Shown: positions 16,940 through 24,300 of the stretch, in pieces | How the letters are laid out: the number at the start of each line of letters is the position of its first letter | Position numbering within the stretch: position 1 is the stretch's first letter | Assembly: GCA_005888335.1 (NCBI GenBank) | Contig: VAWY01000174.1 | Coordinates: 1 to 26,309 of the forward strand | Reading direction: 5' to 3' | Source of the DNA: Actinomycetota bacterium | GTDB taxonomy: Bacteria; Actinomycetota; Thermoleophilia; Solirubrobacterales; Solirubrobacteraceae | DNA: 26,309 nucleotides | Notes under the pieces: model-generated | What the model saw: the letters and a program-made list of their open reading frames with translations, nothing else | Told to the model about the DNA's origin: nothing | The model's database searches: none | Program-made: the position numbers and the translations under genes

Positions 16940-18075
16940 AGCTCGTCGAGTGCCTCCAGCAGCCGGTCGACCTCGCCCGGCGTGTTGTAGTGGACGAAGC
17001 CTGCACGCACCGCGCCCTCCTTGCCGAGGCCGAGGCGCTGCATCACCTCGACGGCGTAGTAGTCGCCGTCCCACAGTGCGAGCCCGCGCTCGTCGAGGCG
17101 CTCGGCAACGGCGCGCGGGGAGAGGCCGTCGACGGTGAACGCGAACGTCGGCACACGGCCGTCCATCGCCGGCAGCCCGTACAGCGTGCAGCGCTCCGGC
17201 AGGCCGTCGAGGAACTGCTGCCCGAGTGCTCGCTCGTGCGCCTGGATCGAAGCCCAGCCGAGCGACTCGATGTACTCGACGGCCGCGACGAAGCCGGCAA
17301 GCAGCTCGTGCGCCGGCGTGCCGGTTTCGTACGGGCTGTCCGCCGGGCGAACCTTGTAGGTCCGCCAGTCCTGTGGCCTGACGTACGCGAGGCCGAGATG
17401 CGGCCCGAAGAACTTGTACGGCGAACAGAGGAGGACGTCGACCCCGAGCTCCCCGACGTCGATCGGTCCGTGGGGCGCGTAATGCACTCCGTCGGCCCAG
17501 GCGAGCGCGCCCGCGTCGTGAGCGAGCTGCGAGATGCGCTTCGCATCCGTCAGGGTCCCGGCGGCGTTCGACGCGAGCGTGAACGCGACGATGCGCGTGC
17601 GGTCGGTCAGCTGCCGCTCGAGGTCGTCGTAGTCGAGCGTCGTGTCGTCGCCGATGTCGACGAAGCCGACCTTCGCGCCGATGTCGTGGGCGAGCTCGAG
17701 CCACGGCGAGATGTTCGCGTCGTGTTCGAGCCGCGTGACGAGGATCTCGTCTCCTGCCCGGAGCGTGCGGCCGACCGTGCGCGACAGCATGAAGTTGAGC
17801 GTCGTCATGTTCGCGCCGAAGAACGCCTCGCCCGGCTCGCAGCGAAGGAACGCCGCCGCCGTCAGTCGCGCCTGCGCGAGCAGGGCGTCGGTACTGCGGC
17901 TCGTGCGGAAGGCACCGCCGAGGTTCGCATTCGACTCGCGGAGGTACGCGGAGATCGCGTCGATCACCGAATCCGGCACCTGTGTGCCGCCGGGCGCGTC
18001 GAAGTAGGCGGTCGGAGCCTTCAGGGCGGAGAAGCGCGCGCGGACGGCGTCCACGTCGAGTGTGACGGTGCTCAT
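16936..18075 (-). CDS. Class V aminotransferase (cysteine desulfurase-like)
   Basis: This is a 379-aa PLP enzyme of fold type I, close to the cysteine-desulfurase-like proteins of actinobacteria (TIGR01976-like, from memory). The PLP Lys is K221 in SPYKFFGPHLG, the Asp of WADGVHY binds the pyridine nitrogen, and NMTTLNFMLSR is the phosphate-binding region. It lacks an obvious catalytic-Cys loop of the IscS or SufS type, so true desulfurase activity is doubtful. The start is ATG at 18075 (MSTVTLDVD). The frame is open 15 codons further, into the clpS gene, but those codons have no support. It is the first gene of the four-gene minus-strand operon. Confidence 0.9.
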   Translation of the reverse strand: MSTVTLDVDAVRARFSALKAPTAYFDAPGGTQVPDSVIDAISAYLRESNANLGGAFRTSRSTDALLAQARLTAAAFLRCEPGEAFFGANMTTLNFMLSRTVGRTLRAGDEILVTRLEHDANISPWLELAHDIGAKVGFVDIGDDTTLDYDDLERQLTDRTRIVAFTLASNAAGTLTDAKRISQLAHDAGALAWADGVHYAPHGPIDVGELGVDVLLCSPYKFFGPHLGLAYVRPQDWRTYKVRPADSPYETGTPAHELLAGFVAAVEYIESLGWASIQAHERALGQQFLDGLPERCTLYGLPAMDGRVPTFAFTVDGLSPRAVAERLDERGLALWDGDYYAVEVMQRLGLGKEGAVRAGFVHYNTPGEVDRLLEALDEL

Positions 18076-18085
18076 CGGTGTCCGG

Positions 18086-18091
18086 ACACTA
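18086..18091 (-). promoter_or_regulatory. Candidate -10 element (TAGTGT) for the aminotransferase operon
   Basis: TAGTGT ends 10 bases before the ATG at 18075. It overlaps by two bases a plus-strand TAACCT facing clpS, as in the arrangement at 6031-6040. Confidence 0.4.
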
Positions 18092-18095
18092 ACCT
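18090..18095 (+). promoter_or_regulatory. Candidate -10 element (TAACCT) for clpS
   Basis: TAACCT ends 6 bases before the GTG at 18102, which would make the clpS message leaderless. No Shine-Dalgarno sequence is present before this start. Confidence 0.45.
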
Positions 18096-18101
18096 TTGCG
18101 C

Positions 18102-18395
18102 GTGAGCACGCTGTCGCCACCGCAGGAGCGCCTCGACACCGGCGAAGGCACGGGTCTCGGCCGGCCGTGGAACGTGATCGTCCTGAACGACGACCACAAC
18201 ACGTTCCAGGGCGTCGCGTTTGCGCTCTCGGCGGTGATTCCCGGTGTCTCCTACGACAACGGAATGACGCTCGCGGACCGCATCCACACCACCGGACAGG
18301 CGATCGTCTGGTCCGGGCACAAGGAGCAAGCCGAGCTCTACTGGGAGCAGCTCAGGGATCACGGCCTGACGATGGCTCCGCTGGAGAGCGGTTAG
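18102..18395 (+). CDS. clpS: ATP-dependent Clp protease adaptor ClpS
   Basis: This is a 97-aa adaptor that binds N-degron substrates and hands them to the ClpA/ClpC ATPase. The core PWNVIVLNDDHNTFQGV is diagnostic, with the NDDHNT residues that line the N-degron pocket, followed by the amphipathic helices ending in GKEQAELYWEQLRDHGL-like sequence. Length fits the family. The start is GTG at 18102, following TAACCT by 6 bases; a TTG two codons upstream is an alternative. No clp protease subunit lies nearby. A hairpin at 18414-18431 ends the unit. Confidence 0.95.
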   Translation: MSTLSPPQERLDTGEGTGLGRPWNVIVLNDDHNTFQGVAFALSAVIPGVSYDNGMTLADRIHTTGQAIVWSGHKEQAELYWEQLRDHGLTMAPLESG

Positions 18396-18413
18396 AGCCG
18401 GCGATCGCTCGCC

Positions 18414-18431
18414 CGGGGGATCGCTCCCCCG
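18414..18431 (+). terminator. Hairpin terminator after clpS
   Basis: CGGGGGA-TCGC-TCCCCCG is a 7-bp GC-rich perfect stem with a tetraloop, 18 bp past the clpS stop and upstream of the next gene's ribosome-binding site. There is no T-tract. Confidence 0.55.
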
Positions 18432-18504
18432 CCGATCCCGGCCGATGATGCGTCCGTCTTGACAGCCGGCGGGCGCGGCCACGCCACCACGGAAGGGGTC
18501 AACC

Positions 18505-20718
18505 GTGAATGCCCGCCTGCTCGTCCTCCTTGCCGTGATCGTCGCGCTGCTGCCGGCCGGAAGCGCAAACGCGTCGTTCCCCGGAGCGGTCGGGCGGATT
18601 GCCTTCACGAGCGATCGGGCCGGATCCGGAACCTCCGACATCTATTCGGCCGCTCCCGACGGGACGGACGTGAAGCGGCTTACGTGGACCGACACGTTCG
18701 AGCAGGAGCCGACCTGGTCACCCGACGGCTCGCGCCTCGCGTACGAGACCTGGGTCGAGGGGCACAACCGCGTGTTCGTCATGAGTCAGGACGGCACCGA
18801 TCAACACGTCGTCCTACCGCTCGGCGGGTCCGACGACATGCAGCCTTCGTGGTCGCCGGACGGGACGCAGATCGCCTTCGCAAGCACCCGCGGGGGTGGC
18901 TGGAAGATCTGGGCGATGAATGCGGACGGCTCGAACCTCCGCCAGCTCTCTTCGACCTTCCTCAGCCATCCGGTCTGGTCACCGGACGGCTCACGTCTTG
19001 CGGCAACCACGGGTAACGGGCCGATCGTCGTCTTCGACACCGACGGGACACACGAGCGCCAGCTGACGGCGCCGGAGTCGGGCCGCTACGACGAGTTTCC
19101 CGAATGGTCACCGGACGGCTCGAAGATCGCCTTCGCGGAGCGCACCTTCGGCGGAACCGAGAGCGCGCTGTACACCATCAATGCCGACGGAACCGGCAAG
19201 CAGGCGCTGACGGGTGGCGCCGTCGCCGACTACTCCCCGTCCTGGTCTCCGGACGGTACGAGGATCGTCTTCAGGCGGCGGCCCTCCACCGGCGGCAGCT
19301 TCCAGCTCTTCACCGTCGCCGCCGCGGGCGGCGACGCGATCCCGTTCCTCGGACCGGGGGCGAACGACATGGGCCCGAGCTGGGGGAGCTCGACCGTCAG
19401 TCCTGCGAGCTCGCCGCCGCAGGCGCCGCAGGTGCACATCCTGAGCCCGTCCAACGGCGGCCTCTACTGGTTCGGCTTGCAGGTGCCCGCCTTCTACACG
19501 TGCAGCTCGTACGTCTCCGTCGTCGTCTCCTGCACCGGCCCCCTTCCGTCCGGTGCGATGCTCGATTTCTCGCTCACCGGAACCCGAAGCTTCTCCGTCA
19601 CCGCGGTGGACGCCGAGGGGCGTCACGCGACCTCGACTGTCACCTACACGGTGTTCGACATCACGCCGCCGACGATCGAACTTCGGACGCCTGCTGATGG
19701 CGCGACATACGAGCTCGGCTCGCACGTCGAGGTCAGCTACGACTGCAGCGACGGCGCCGGAGGCTCCGGCATTCGGTACTGCGGCGGTTCGCTGCCGAGC
19801 GGCGCGCCGCTCGATACGCGCCGCGCCGGATCGTTCACGTTCCTGGTGTACGCGCTCGACGGCACCGGCAACTTCTCCACTGCGACGGCGCACTATGACG
19901 TTGTGGATCGCACGGCGCCGACGATCACGCTTCGGGCACCGGCGGACGGGGCGACGTACGGTCTCGGCGACGACGTCACAGTCGCTTTCACCTGTAGTGA
20001 CGGTGGGTCGGTGCAATCCTGCACAGGCACCTCGCCGAACGGAACGAAGCTCGACACGAGCCGGCTCGGCAGCTTCGCCTTCCAGGTGACAGCCGCAGAC
20101 GCCGCCGGCAACGCCTCCGCAGGGACCGCGAGCTACCGGATCGCCGATCGCACAGCTCCGTCGATCACGATCCGAACCCCGGCCGATGGATCCGCCTACA
20201 TCCTGGACCAGGCGGTCGCGGCCGACTACGCGTGCAACGACCAGCCGGGAGGTACGGGCGTCGCTTTGTGCCTGGGCAGCGTCCCGGCGGGTGCCGCCGT
20301 CGACACTGCGAGTGTGGGCGGACGCACGTTCAGGATCACCGCAACCGACGGTGCCGGGAACACGGCTAGGGCGACGAGCAGCTACGTCGTGATCTACGAC
20401 TTCTCGGGGTTCTTCAACCCGGTCGCTCCCTTCCCGACCGCAAACCCGGCGAAGCCGGGTGAAGCCATTCCGCTCAAGTTTTCGCTCCGCGGCAACCGCG
20501 GCAGCGATCTCTTCGCCGTCGGCTCACCGACCTGGACTGCATGCGATGCAGCCGCGGACACGAACCCGGCTACGGGGACGCTCTCGTACAACGCCTCCCT
20601 CGACCGCTACACATTCCTCGTCGCGACGGACAAGTCCTGGGCAGGAACGTGTCGGGACCTGACCTTGACGTTGCGAGACGGCACCGTGCATCGCGCTCGG
20701 TTCACGTTCGGCAAGTGA
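18505..20718 (+). CDS. Secreted TolB-like beta-propeller protein with Ig-like repeats and a PxKF C-terminal domain
   Basis: This is a 737-aa exported protein. Residues 1-24 are a signal peptide (MNARLLVLLAVIVALLPAG, cleavage near ANA). Next comes a PD40/TolB propeller with five WSPDG repeats (PTWSPDGSRLAY, PSWSPDGTQIAF, PVWSPDGSRLAA, PEWSPDGSKIAF, PSWSPDGTRIVF) plus one divergent blade at each end. Four Ig-like repeats of about 80 residues follow; the last three begin TAPTITLRAPADGATY or similar and most hold two Cys, probably a disulfide. The C-terminal ~90 residues (PAKPGEAIPLKFSLRGN to the end) form the PxKF domain known from secreted actinobacterial proteins. There is no membrane anchor or sorting signal. 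The start is GTG at 18505 with GGAAGGGG upstream. The role is probably extracellular binding or adhesion; no enzyme motif is seen. Confidence 0.85.
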   Translation: MNARLLVLLAVIVALLPAGSANASFPGAVGRIAFTSDRAGSGTSDIYSAAPDGTDVKRLTWTDTFEQEPTWSPDGSRLAYETWVEGHNRVFVMSQDGTDQHVVLPLGGSDDMQPSWSPDGTQIAFASTRGGGWKIWAMNADGSNLRQLSSTFLSHPVWSPDGSRLAATTGNGPIVVFDTDGTHERQLTAPESGRYDEFPEWSPDGSKIAFAERTFGGTESALYTINADGTGKQALTGGAVADYSPSWSPDGTRIVFRRRPSTGGSFQLFTVAAAGGDAIPFLGPGANDMGPSWGSSTVSPASSPPQAPQVHILSPSNGGLYWFGLQVPAFYTCSSYVSVVVSCTGPLPSGAMLDFSLTGTRSFSVTAVDAEGRHATSTVTYTVFDITPPTIELRTPADGATYELGSHVEVSYDCSDGAGGSGIRYCGGSLPSGAPLDTRRAGSFTFLVYALDGTGNFSTATAHYDVVDRTAPTITLRAPADGATYGLGDDVTVAFTCSDGGSVQSCTGTSPNGTKLDTSRLGSFAFQVTAADAAGNASAGTASYRIADRTAPSITIRTPADGSAYILDQAVAADYACNDQPGGTGVALCLGSVPAGAAVDTASVGGRTFRITATDGAGNTARATSSYVVIYDFSGFFNPVAPFPTANPAKPGEAIPLKFSLRGNRGSDLFAVGSPTWTACDAAADTNPATGTLSYNASLDRYTFLVATDKSWAGTCRDLTLTLRDGTVHRARFTFGK

Positions 20719-20733
20719 AATGGAACGCGTGTA

Positions 20734-21138
20734 CTAGAGCCAGCGGTACGTCGGTGTCACCGTCAACGAGGAGCCGATGAAACAGTCCCGCTCGGCCTTC
20801 TCGAGCAGCTCGGCGAGCTCCACCTCGCCCGGCGTCGGCGAGAGCCGCACGGCGAGCTCCACGTCGCACTCGGCGAGCGCGTAGCGGCCGTCGCTCTCGC
20901 GCTTCGCGAAGAGGGCCCGTGCCGAGGCGGTCGCGTTCGCGACCTCGATTCTCGCCAGCCGCGCGTGATGGGCGAGGCTCTTCAGCGTGCAGCGGACGAG
21001 CGCCGCGAGCAGCAGGTGCTCGGGTGACCAGGCGGGGTCCGCCTCGAGCCGCGTCCCGTCCTCGGTGCGCACCACACCGCCCTCGCCGAGGTCGACCGCA
21101 TACCGGAATTCCCTGGCCCTGGTGCCCATCGCGGGCAT
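20734..21138 (-). CDS. OsmC-family peroxiredoxin-like protein
   Basis: This is a 134-aa protein of the OsmC/Ohr fold, which reduces organic hydroperoxides with two Cys. The first redox Cys is in SPEHLLLAALVRCTLKSL and the second in AERDCFIGSSL, both present as Cys codons. The helix motif around the first Cys is typical of the family. The start is ATG at 21138 (MPAMGTRARE); the ATG three codons later is equally possible. It converges on the propeller-protein gene with only 15 bp between stops and diverges from the 64-residue ORF with 34 bp between starts. Confidence 0.9.
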   Translation of the reverse strand: MPAMGTRAREFRYAVDLGEGGVVRTEDGTRLEADPAWSPEHLLLAALVRCTLKSLAHHARLARIEVANATASARALFAKRESDGRYALAECDVELAVRLSPTPGEVELAELLEKAERDCFIGSSLTVTPTYRWL

Positions 21139-21160
21139 TCTTGCCGTCCGGGCAGGGTCA

Positions 21161-21166
21161 TACGCT
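21161..21166 (+). promoter_or_regulatory. Candidate -10 element (TACGCT) for the small ORF/glycosylase unit
   Basis: TACGCT ends 6 bases before the GTG at 21173, the same leaderless spacing as at clpS and the amidohydrolase. Confidence 0.45.
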
Positions 21167-21172
21167 TCAACC

Positions 21173-21367
21173 GTGATTCGGCTCAGGACGCTGACGGAAG
21201 CCGAGTGCTGGGCCCGCTGCTACGGCAGCTGGGAGCCCACCGTGAGGGTCGTCCGGGTCGAGCCCCGGCGGCCCCGCTTTCCGACCACCGTTTCCGGCGA
21301 GGATCTGCGCAGGCGCCTGGAGGAGCGGCTCGACGAGCGGCTGGCCGGCGAGCCCGAAGCGGCATAG
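21173..21367 (+). CDS. Conserved-looking small hypothetical protein (64 aa)
   Basis: This small protein has no assigned function. It starts VIRLRTLTEAECWARCYGSW, continues with a basic strand (VRVVRVEPRRPRF) and ends in a charged helix (GEDLRRRLEERLDERLAGEP). Nearly every codon ends in G or C, as in true genes of this window, while the overlapping frame reads as low-complexity Arg/Ala/Gly. TACGCT lies 6 bases before the GTG. I recall similar short proteins beside glycosylase genes in related actinobacteria, but could not verify this. Its TAG stop overlaps the point where the glycosylase/NUDIX protein begins, so the two are probably co-translated. Confidence 0.7.
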   Translation: MIRLRTLTEAECWARCYGSWEPTVRVVRVEPRRPRFPTTVSGEDLRRRLEERLDERLAGEPEAA

Positions 21368-22341
21368 GCACGGCGACTCCGAGCGCCGTACCGGACGTTC
21401 TCGCGCCGGGGCTCCGAGTCGTCTTCTGCGGCATCAACCCCGGTCGCGTCTCAGCTGCGGCTCAGGCGCACTTCGCGAATCCGCGCAATGACTTCTGGCG
21501 CCTGCTGTACGCGGTCCAGTTCACGTCGCGGCTGTACGAGCCGCACGAGCAGTTCGAGCTCCTGAAGGACGGGCTCGGCGTGACGAACGCCGCCCACCGG
21601 ACGACTCCCGGGTCGGGCGATCTGCGCCGGGCCGACTTCGCAGGGTCGGCGGAGCGGCTCGAGCGGATCGCCCGCGACCTGAAGCCGAAGTGGCTCGCGT
21701 TCGTCGGCAAGGAGGCCTACCGCGGCGTGTTCGGCGAGCGACCCGAGCTCGGCTTACAGGCGCGAACGCTCGCCGAGACGCAGCTCTATGTGCTCCCGTC
21801 GACGTCGCCTGCGAACGCGGCGGTGCCGTGGTGGGAGCGGCTGCAGTGGTTTCAGGAGCTCGCCGGCCGCTCGTCGGGGCTGCCGCTGCGGGAAGCCGTG
21901 CGTGCGCTCGTGCTCGACCCGGCAGGCCGCGTCCTGATGGTTCGCTTCGAGGACAACTTCGGCACCTGGTGGTCGACGCCGGGCGGCGGGGTCGAGCCCG
22001 GGGAAAGCGACGGTCATGCGCTCGCGCGCGAGCTCGCCGAAGAGGTGGGGTTGCGCGAATACGAGCTCGGGCCGGTGATCTGGACCCGCGAGCACAGGCT
22101 CGTCGACATCGCGGCGTTCGGAGGGCAGCGCGAGCGGCACTACCTGATCCGCACCGAGCCGTTCGATCCCGTGCCTGGCTTCAGCGTGGAAGCGCTCGCT
22201 GCCGAAGGCGTTCACGACGCGCGCTGGTTCACGGTCGACGAGCTCGAGACCGTCATCACCGGTCCGCGCAAGCTCGCGGCGCTCGTGCGGGACCTGCTGG
22301 AGCACGGCCCGCCGGAGGAGCCGATCGACGCGGGCGTTTAG
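21364..22341 (+). CDS. Mismatch-specific uracil-DNA glycosylase fused to a NUDIX hydrolase (start uncertain)
   Basis: This is a two-domain repair-type protein of about 325 aa. The N-terminal domain is of the Mug/TDG family (removes U or T mispaired with G): PGLRVVFCGINPG with GINPG at residues 23-27, HFANPRNDFWRLL, and the second motif LPSTSPANA. The C-terminal domain (from about residue 178) has a perfect Nudix box, G-x5-E-x7-RE-U-x-EE-x-G-U, at residues 208-230 (GGVEPGESDGHALARELAEE onward). Nudix enzymes hydrolyse nucleoside-diphosphate derivatives such as oxidised dNTPs. The start is unclear: no ATG, GTG or TTG lies near the domain. The ATA at 21364, overlapping the TAG of the small ORF, is where the family's N-terminus would begin. 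The nearest standard start is GTG 21205, which would add a low-complexity extension out of frame over the small ORF. Confidence 0.8.
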   Translation: MGTATPSAVPDVLAPGLRVVFCGINPGRVSAAAQAHFANPRNDFWRLLYAVQFTSRLYEPHEQFELLKDGLGVTNAAHRTTPGSGDLRRADFAGSAERLERIARDLKPKWLAFVGKEAYRGVFGERPELGLQARTLAETQLYVLPSTSPANAAVPWWERLQWFQELAGRSSGLPLREAVRALVLDPAGRVLMVRFEDNFGTWWSTPGGGVEPGESDGHALARELAEEVGLREYELGPVIWTREHRLVDIAAFGGQRERHYLIRTEPFDPVPGFSVEALAAEGVHDARWFTVDELETVITGPRKLAALVRDLLEHGPPEEPIDAGV

Positions 22342-22344
22342 TAA

Positions 22345-22373
22345 CCGCGGAAAGTGCTGCGCACTTTCCGCGG
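22345..22373. terminator. Hairpin terminator after the glycosylase/NUDIX gene
   Basis: CCGCGGAAAGTGC / GCACTTTCCGCGG is a 13-bp perfect inverted repeat with a 3-base loop, starting 4 bases after the stop. Confidence 0.7.
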
Positions 22374-22522
22374 GATCAGGCGCGCGTGGCGAACCGCCTG
22401 TGCGCTCCGGCGAGAGCGCGGTCTCGCCTGCGCGCGCAGACCGCGATCTTCCAAGAGCGGACTTAACAGCGCCGTTGATGCGTGAATCTCCGATTGACGT
22501 TGGCGTCTGAGCGACCCGAGCG
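22374..22522. other. Structured intergenic region between convergent genes
   Basis: This region lies between the two terminator hairpins and holds no convincing gene. CAGGCG (22377-22382) pairs with CGCCTG (22395-22400). GGCGAGA (22409-22415) pairs with TCTCGCC (22422-22428). The alternative GCGGTCT (22418-22424) pairs with AGACCGC (22438-22444) and excludes the second hairpin. The part from 22450 onward is less GC-rich than its surroundings. I recognise no RNA family. Confidence 0.35.
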
Positions 22523-22554
22523 TGCAACCCGGTTGCCTCGGCAACCGGGTTGCA
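22523..22554. terminator. Hairpin terminator after NAD+ synthetase
   Basis: TGCAACCCGGTTGCC / GGCAACCGGGTTGCA is a 15-bp perfect inverted repeat with a 2-base centre (so effectively a 14-bp stem with a tetraloop), 8 bases beyond the nadE stop on the minus strand. Confidence 0.7.
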
Positions 22555-22562
22555 GGACGTGG

Positions 22563-24287
22563 TCAGCTTCGCCAGTGGTTGGTGATCGGCGTCCGCCGGT
22601 CCCTGCCGAACGCCTTCGGCCGTAGCCGCACGCCTGGCGGAGCCTGGCGCCGCTTGTACTCCGCGCGATCGACGAGCGCCACCGCGCGCTGCACGACGTC
22701 CTTGTCGAAGCCGTCGGACGAGAGCTCCTCGAGCGTGCGGTCCTCCTCGACGTACGCCTCGAGCACCTGGTCGAGCTGCGGGTAGGGCGGGAGCGAGTCC
22801 TCGTCGAGCTGGTCGGCGCGGAGCTCCGCGCTCGGCGCGCGGTCGATGATCGTCTGCGGGATCAGCTCGCGCCCGGCGTGTTCGTTCAGGTGCAGGGAAA
22901 GTCGGAAGACGTCCGTCTTGTAGACGTCCTTCAGCAGCGCGAAGCCGCCGGCCATGTCGCCGTAGAGCGTCGCGTAGCCGACCGACATCTCCGACTTGTT
23001 GCCGGTTGCGATCAGCAGCCACCCGAACTTGTTCGAGAGCGCCATCAGGATCACGCCGCGGGCGCGCGCCTGCAGGTTCTCCTCCGTCAGATCCGGCTCG
23101 CGCCCAGCGAAGTGCGGTGCGAGCGCGGCGAGGAGCGACTCGACGATCGGCTCGATCGCGATCTCCCGGAAGTCGCAGCCGAGGTTCTCGGCCAGCCGCT
23201 GCGCGTCGCCGCGCGTTCCCTCGGAGGAGTAGCGCGACGGCATCGAGACGCAGTGCACCCGCTCCGGCCCGAGCGCCTCTGCGGCGATCGCCGCGACGAG
23301 GGCCGAGTCGATCCCGCCGGAGACGCCGACGACGATCTCCTTGAAGCTGTTCTTCCGCACGTAGTCGTTCAGACCGAGCTCGAGTGCCAGGCGCATCTGC
23401 TCGAGGTCGTCCTCGAACGGCGTCAACGGCGGCTGCACGGTGTCGTGTTGGTCGTGCGGCGTGCCGACGTGGATGGTCTCCGCCGCGTCGACGACGCCCT
23501 TGTCCTGGGCGAGGGCGCGCCGGCGCGTGTCGGTCAGTCGGCGGGTGACGACGGCCGTCGGCTCGATGTCGATGTAGAGCATCGCCTCCTCGAAGCCCGG
23601 CGCACGCCCGAGCACCGTCCCCTCGTCGTCGATCACGAGTGAGTGCCCGTCGAAGATCAGCTCGTCCTGCCCGCCGACGGTGTTGCAGAACGCGATGTAC
23701 GCCGAGTTGTCGCGGGCACGCGTTCGGAACATCTCTTCGCGCTCACGATCGCGAAGCAGGTGGAACGGCGAGGCGGAGATGTTGACGAGCAGTTCCGCCC
23801 CGGCCAGGGCCAGGTCTGTCGCCGGCGGTCCCGGCTGCCACATGTCCTCGCAGATCGTGACGCCGACCAGCGTGTCGCCGTGCTCGAAGAGGAAGAGCCC
23901 GGCACCGGGCGCGAAGTACCGGAACTCGTCGAAGACGCCGTAATTCGGCAGGAAACGCTTCTTCACGATCGCTTTGACCTCTCCGCCGGCGCACACGGCA
24001 GCCGTGTTGAAGAGATCGCGATCGAAGTACGGCGTCCCGACGATCGCGACGATGCCGCGCGCGGCGCGGGCAACCTCCTCCGTCGATTGCTCGGCGGCGC
24101 GGACGAAGCCCGGGCGCAGCAGCAGATCCTCGGGTGGGTAGCCCGTGATCGCCAGCTCGGGGAAGACGACGAAGTCGGCGTTGCGGTCTTTCGCCTCCCC
24201 GATCCGCTCGAGGATCACGGCGCGGTTCCCCGCGAGATCGCCGACGACAGGATTGATCTGGGCGAGCGCGATCCTCATCGCACTCAT
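22563..24287 (-). CDS. nadE: Glutamine-dependent NAD+ synthetase
   Basis: This 574-aa enzyme carries out the last step of NAD+ synthesis, amidating nicotinic acid adenine dinucleotide with ammonia from glutamine. The N-terminal nitrilase-type glutaminase has the triad E44 (FPELAITGYPPEDLL), K109/K110 (KKRFLPNYGVFDE) and C146 (VTICEDMW). The C-terminal synthetase has the ATP-pyrophosphatase loop VSGGIDSAL near residues 322-330 and the conserved ATGNKSEMSVGYATLYGD block. Length fits the two-domain form. The start is ATG at 24287 with AAGG 4 bases upstream; MRIALAQ three codons later is an alternative. It begins 13 bp after the SDR gene and is the last gene of its operon. Confidence 0.96.
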   Translation of the reverse strand: MSAMRIALAQINPVVGDLAGNRAVILERIGEAKDRNADFVVFPELAITGYPPEDLLLRPGFVRAAEQSTEEVARAARGIVAIVGTPYFDRDLFNTAAVCAGGEVKAIVKKRFLPNYGVFDEFRYFAPGAGLFLFEHGDTLVGVTICEDMWQPGPPATDLALAGAELLVNISASPFHLLRDREREEMFRTRARDNSAYIAFCNTVGGQDELIFDGHSLVIDDEGTVLGRAPGFEEAMLYIDIEPTAVVTRRLTDTRRRALAQDKGVVDAAETIHVGTPHDQHDTVQPPLTPFEDDLEQMRLALELGLNDYVRKNSFKEIVVGVSGGIDSALVAAIAAEALGPERVHCVSMPSRYSSEGTRGDAQRLAENLGCDFREIAIEPIVESLLAALAPHFAGREPDLTEENLQARARGVILMALSNKFGWLLIATGNKSEMSVGYATLYGDMAGGFALLKDVYKTDVFRLSLHLNEHAGRELIPQTIIDRAPSAELRADQLDEDSLPPYPQLDQVLEAYVEEDRTLEELSSDGFDKDVVQRAVALVDRAEYKRRQAPPGVRLRPKAFGRDRRTPITNHWRS

Positions 24288-24300
24288 TGTGCCTTGAGGG

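Noticed and set aside
20734..21138. The OsmC-family gene as a second selenoprotein (Sec forms of OsmC exist)
   Set aside because: Both redox positions are Cys codons and the frame has no in-frame UGA.
22481..22510. A 10-codon leader-like ORF (MRESPIDVGV) in the structured spacer
   Set aside because: It has no ribosome-binding site and no downstream gene on the same strand, so a leader-peptide role makes no sense; chance is enough.
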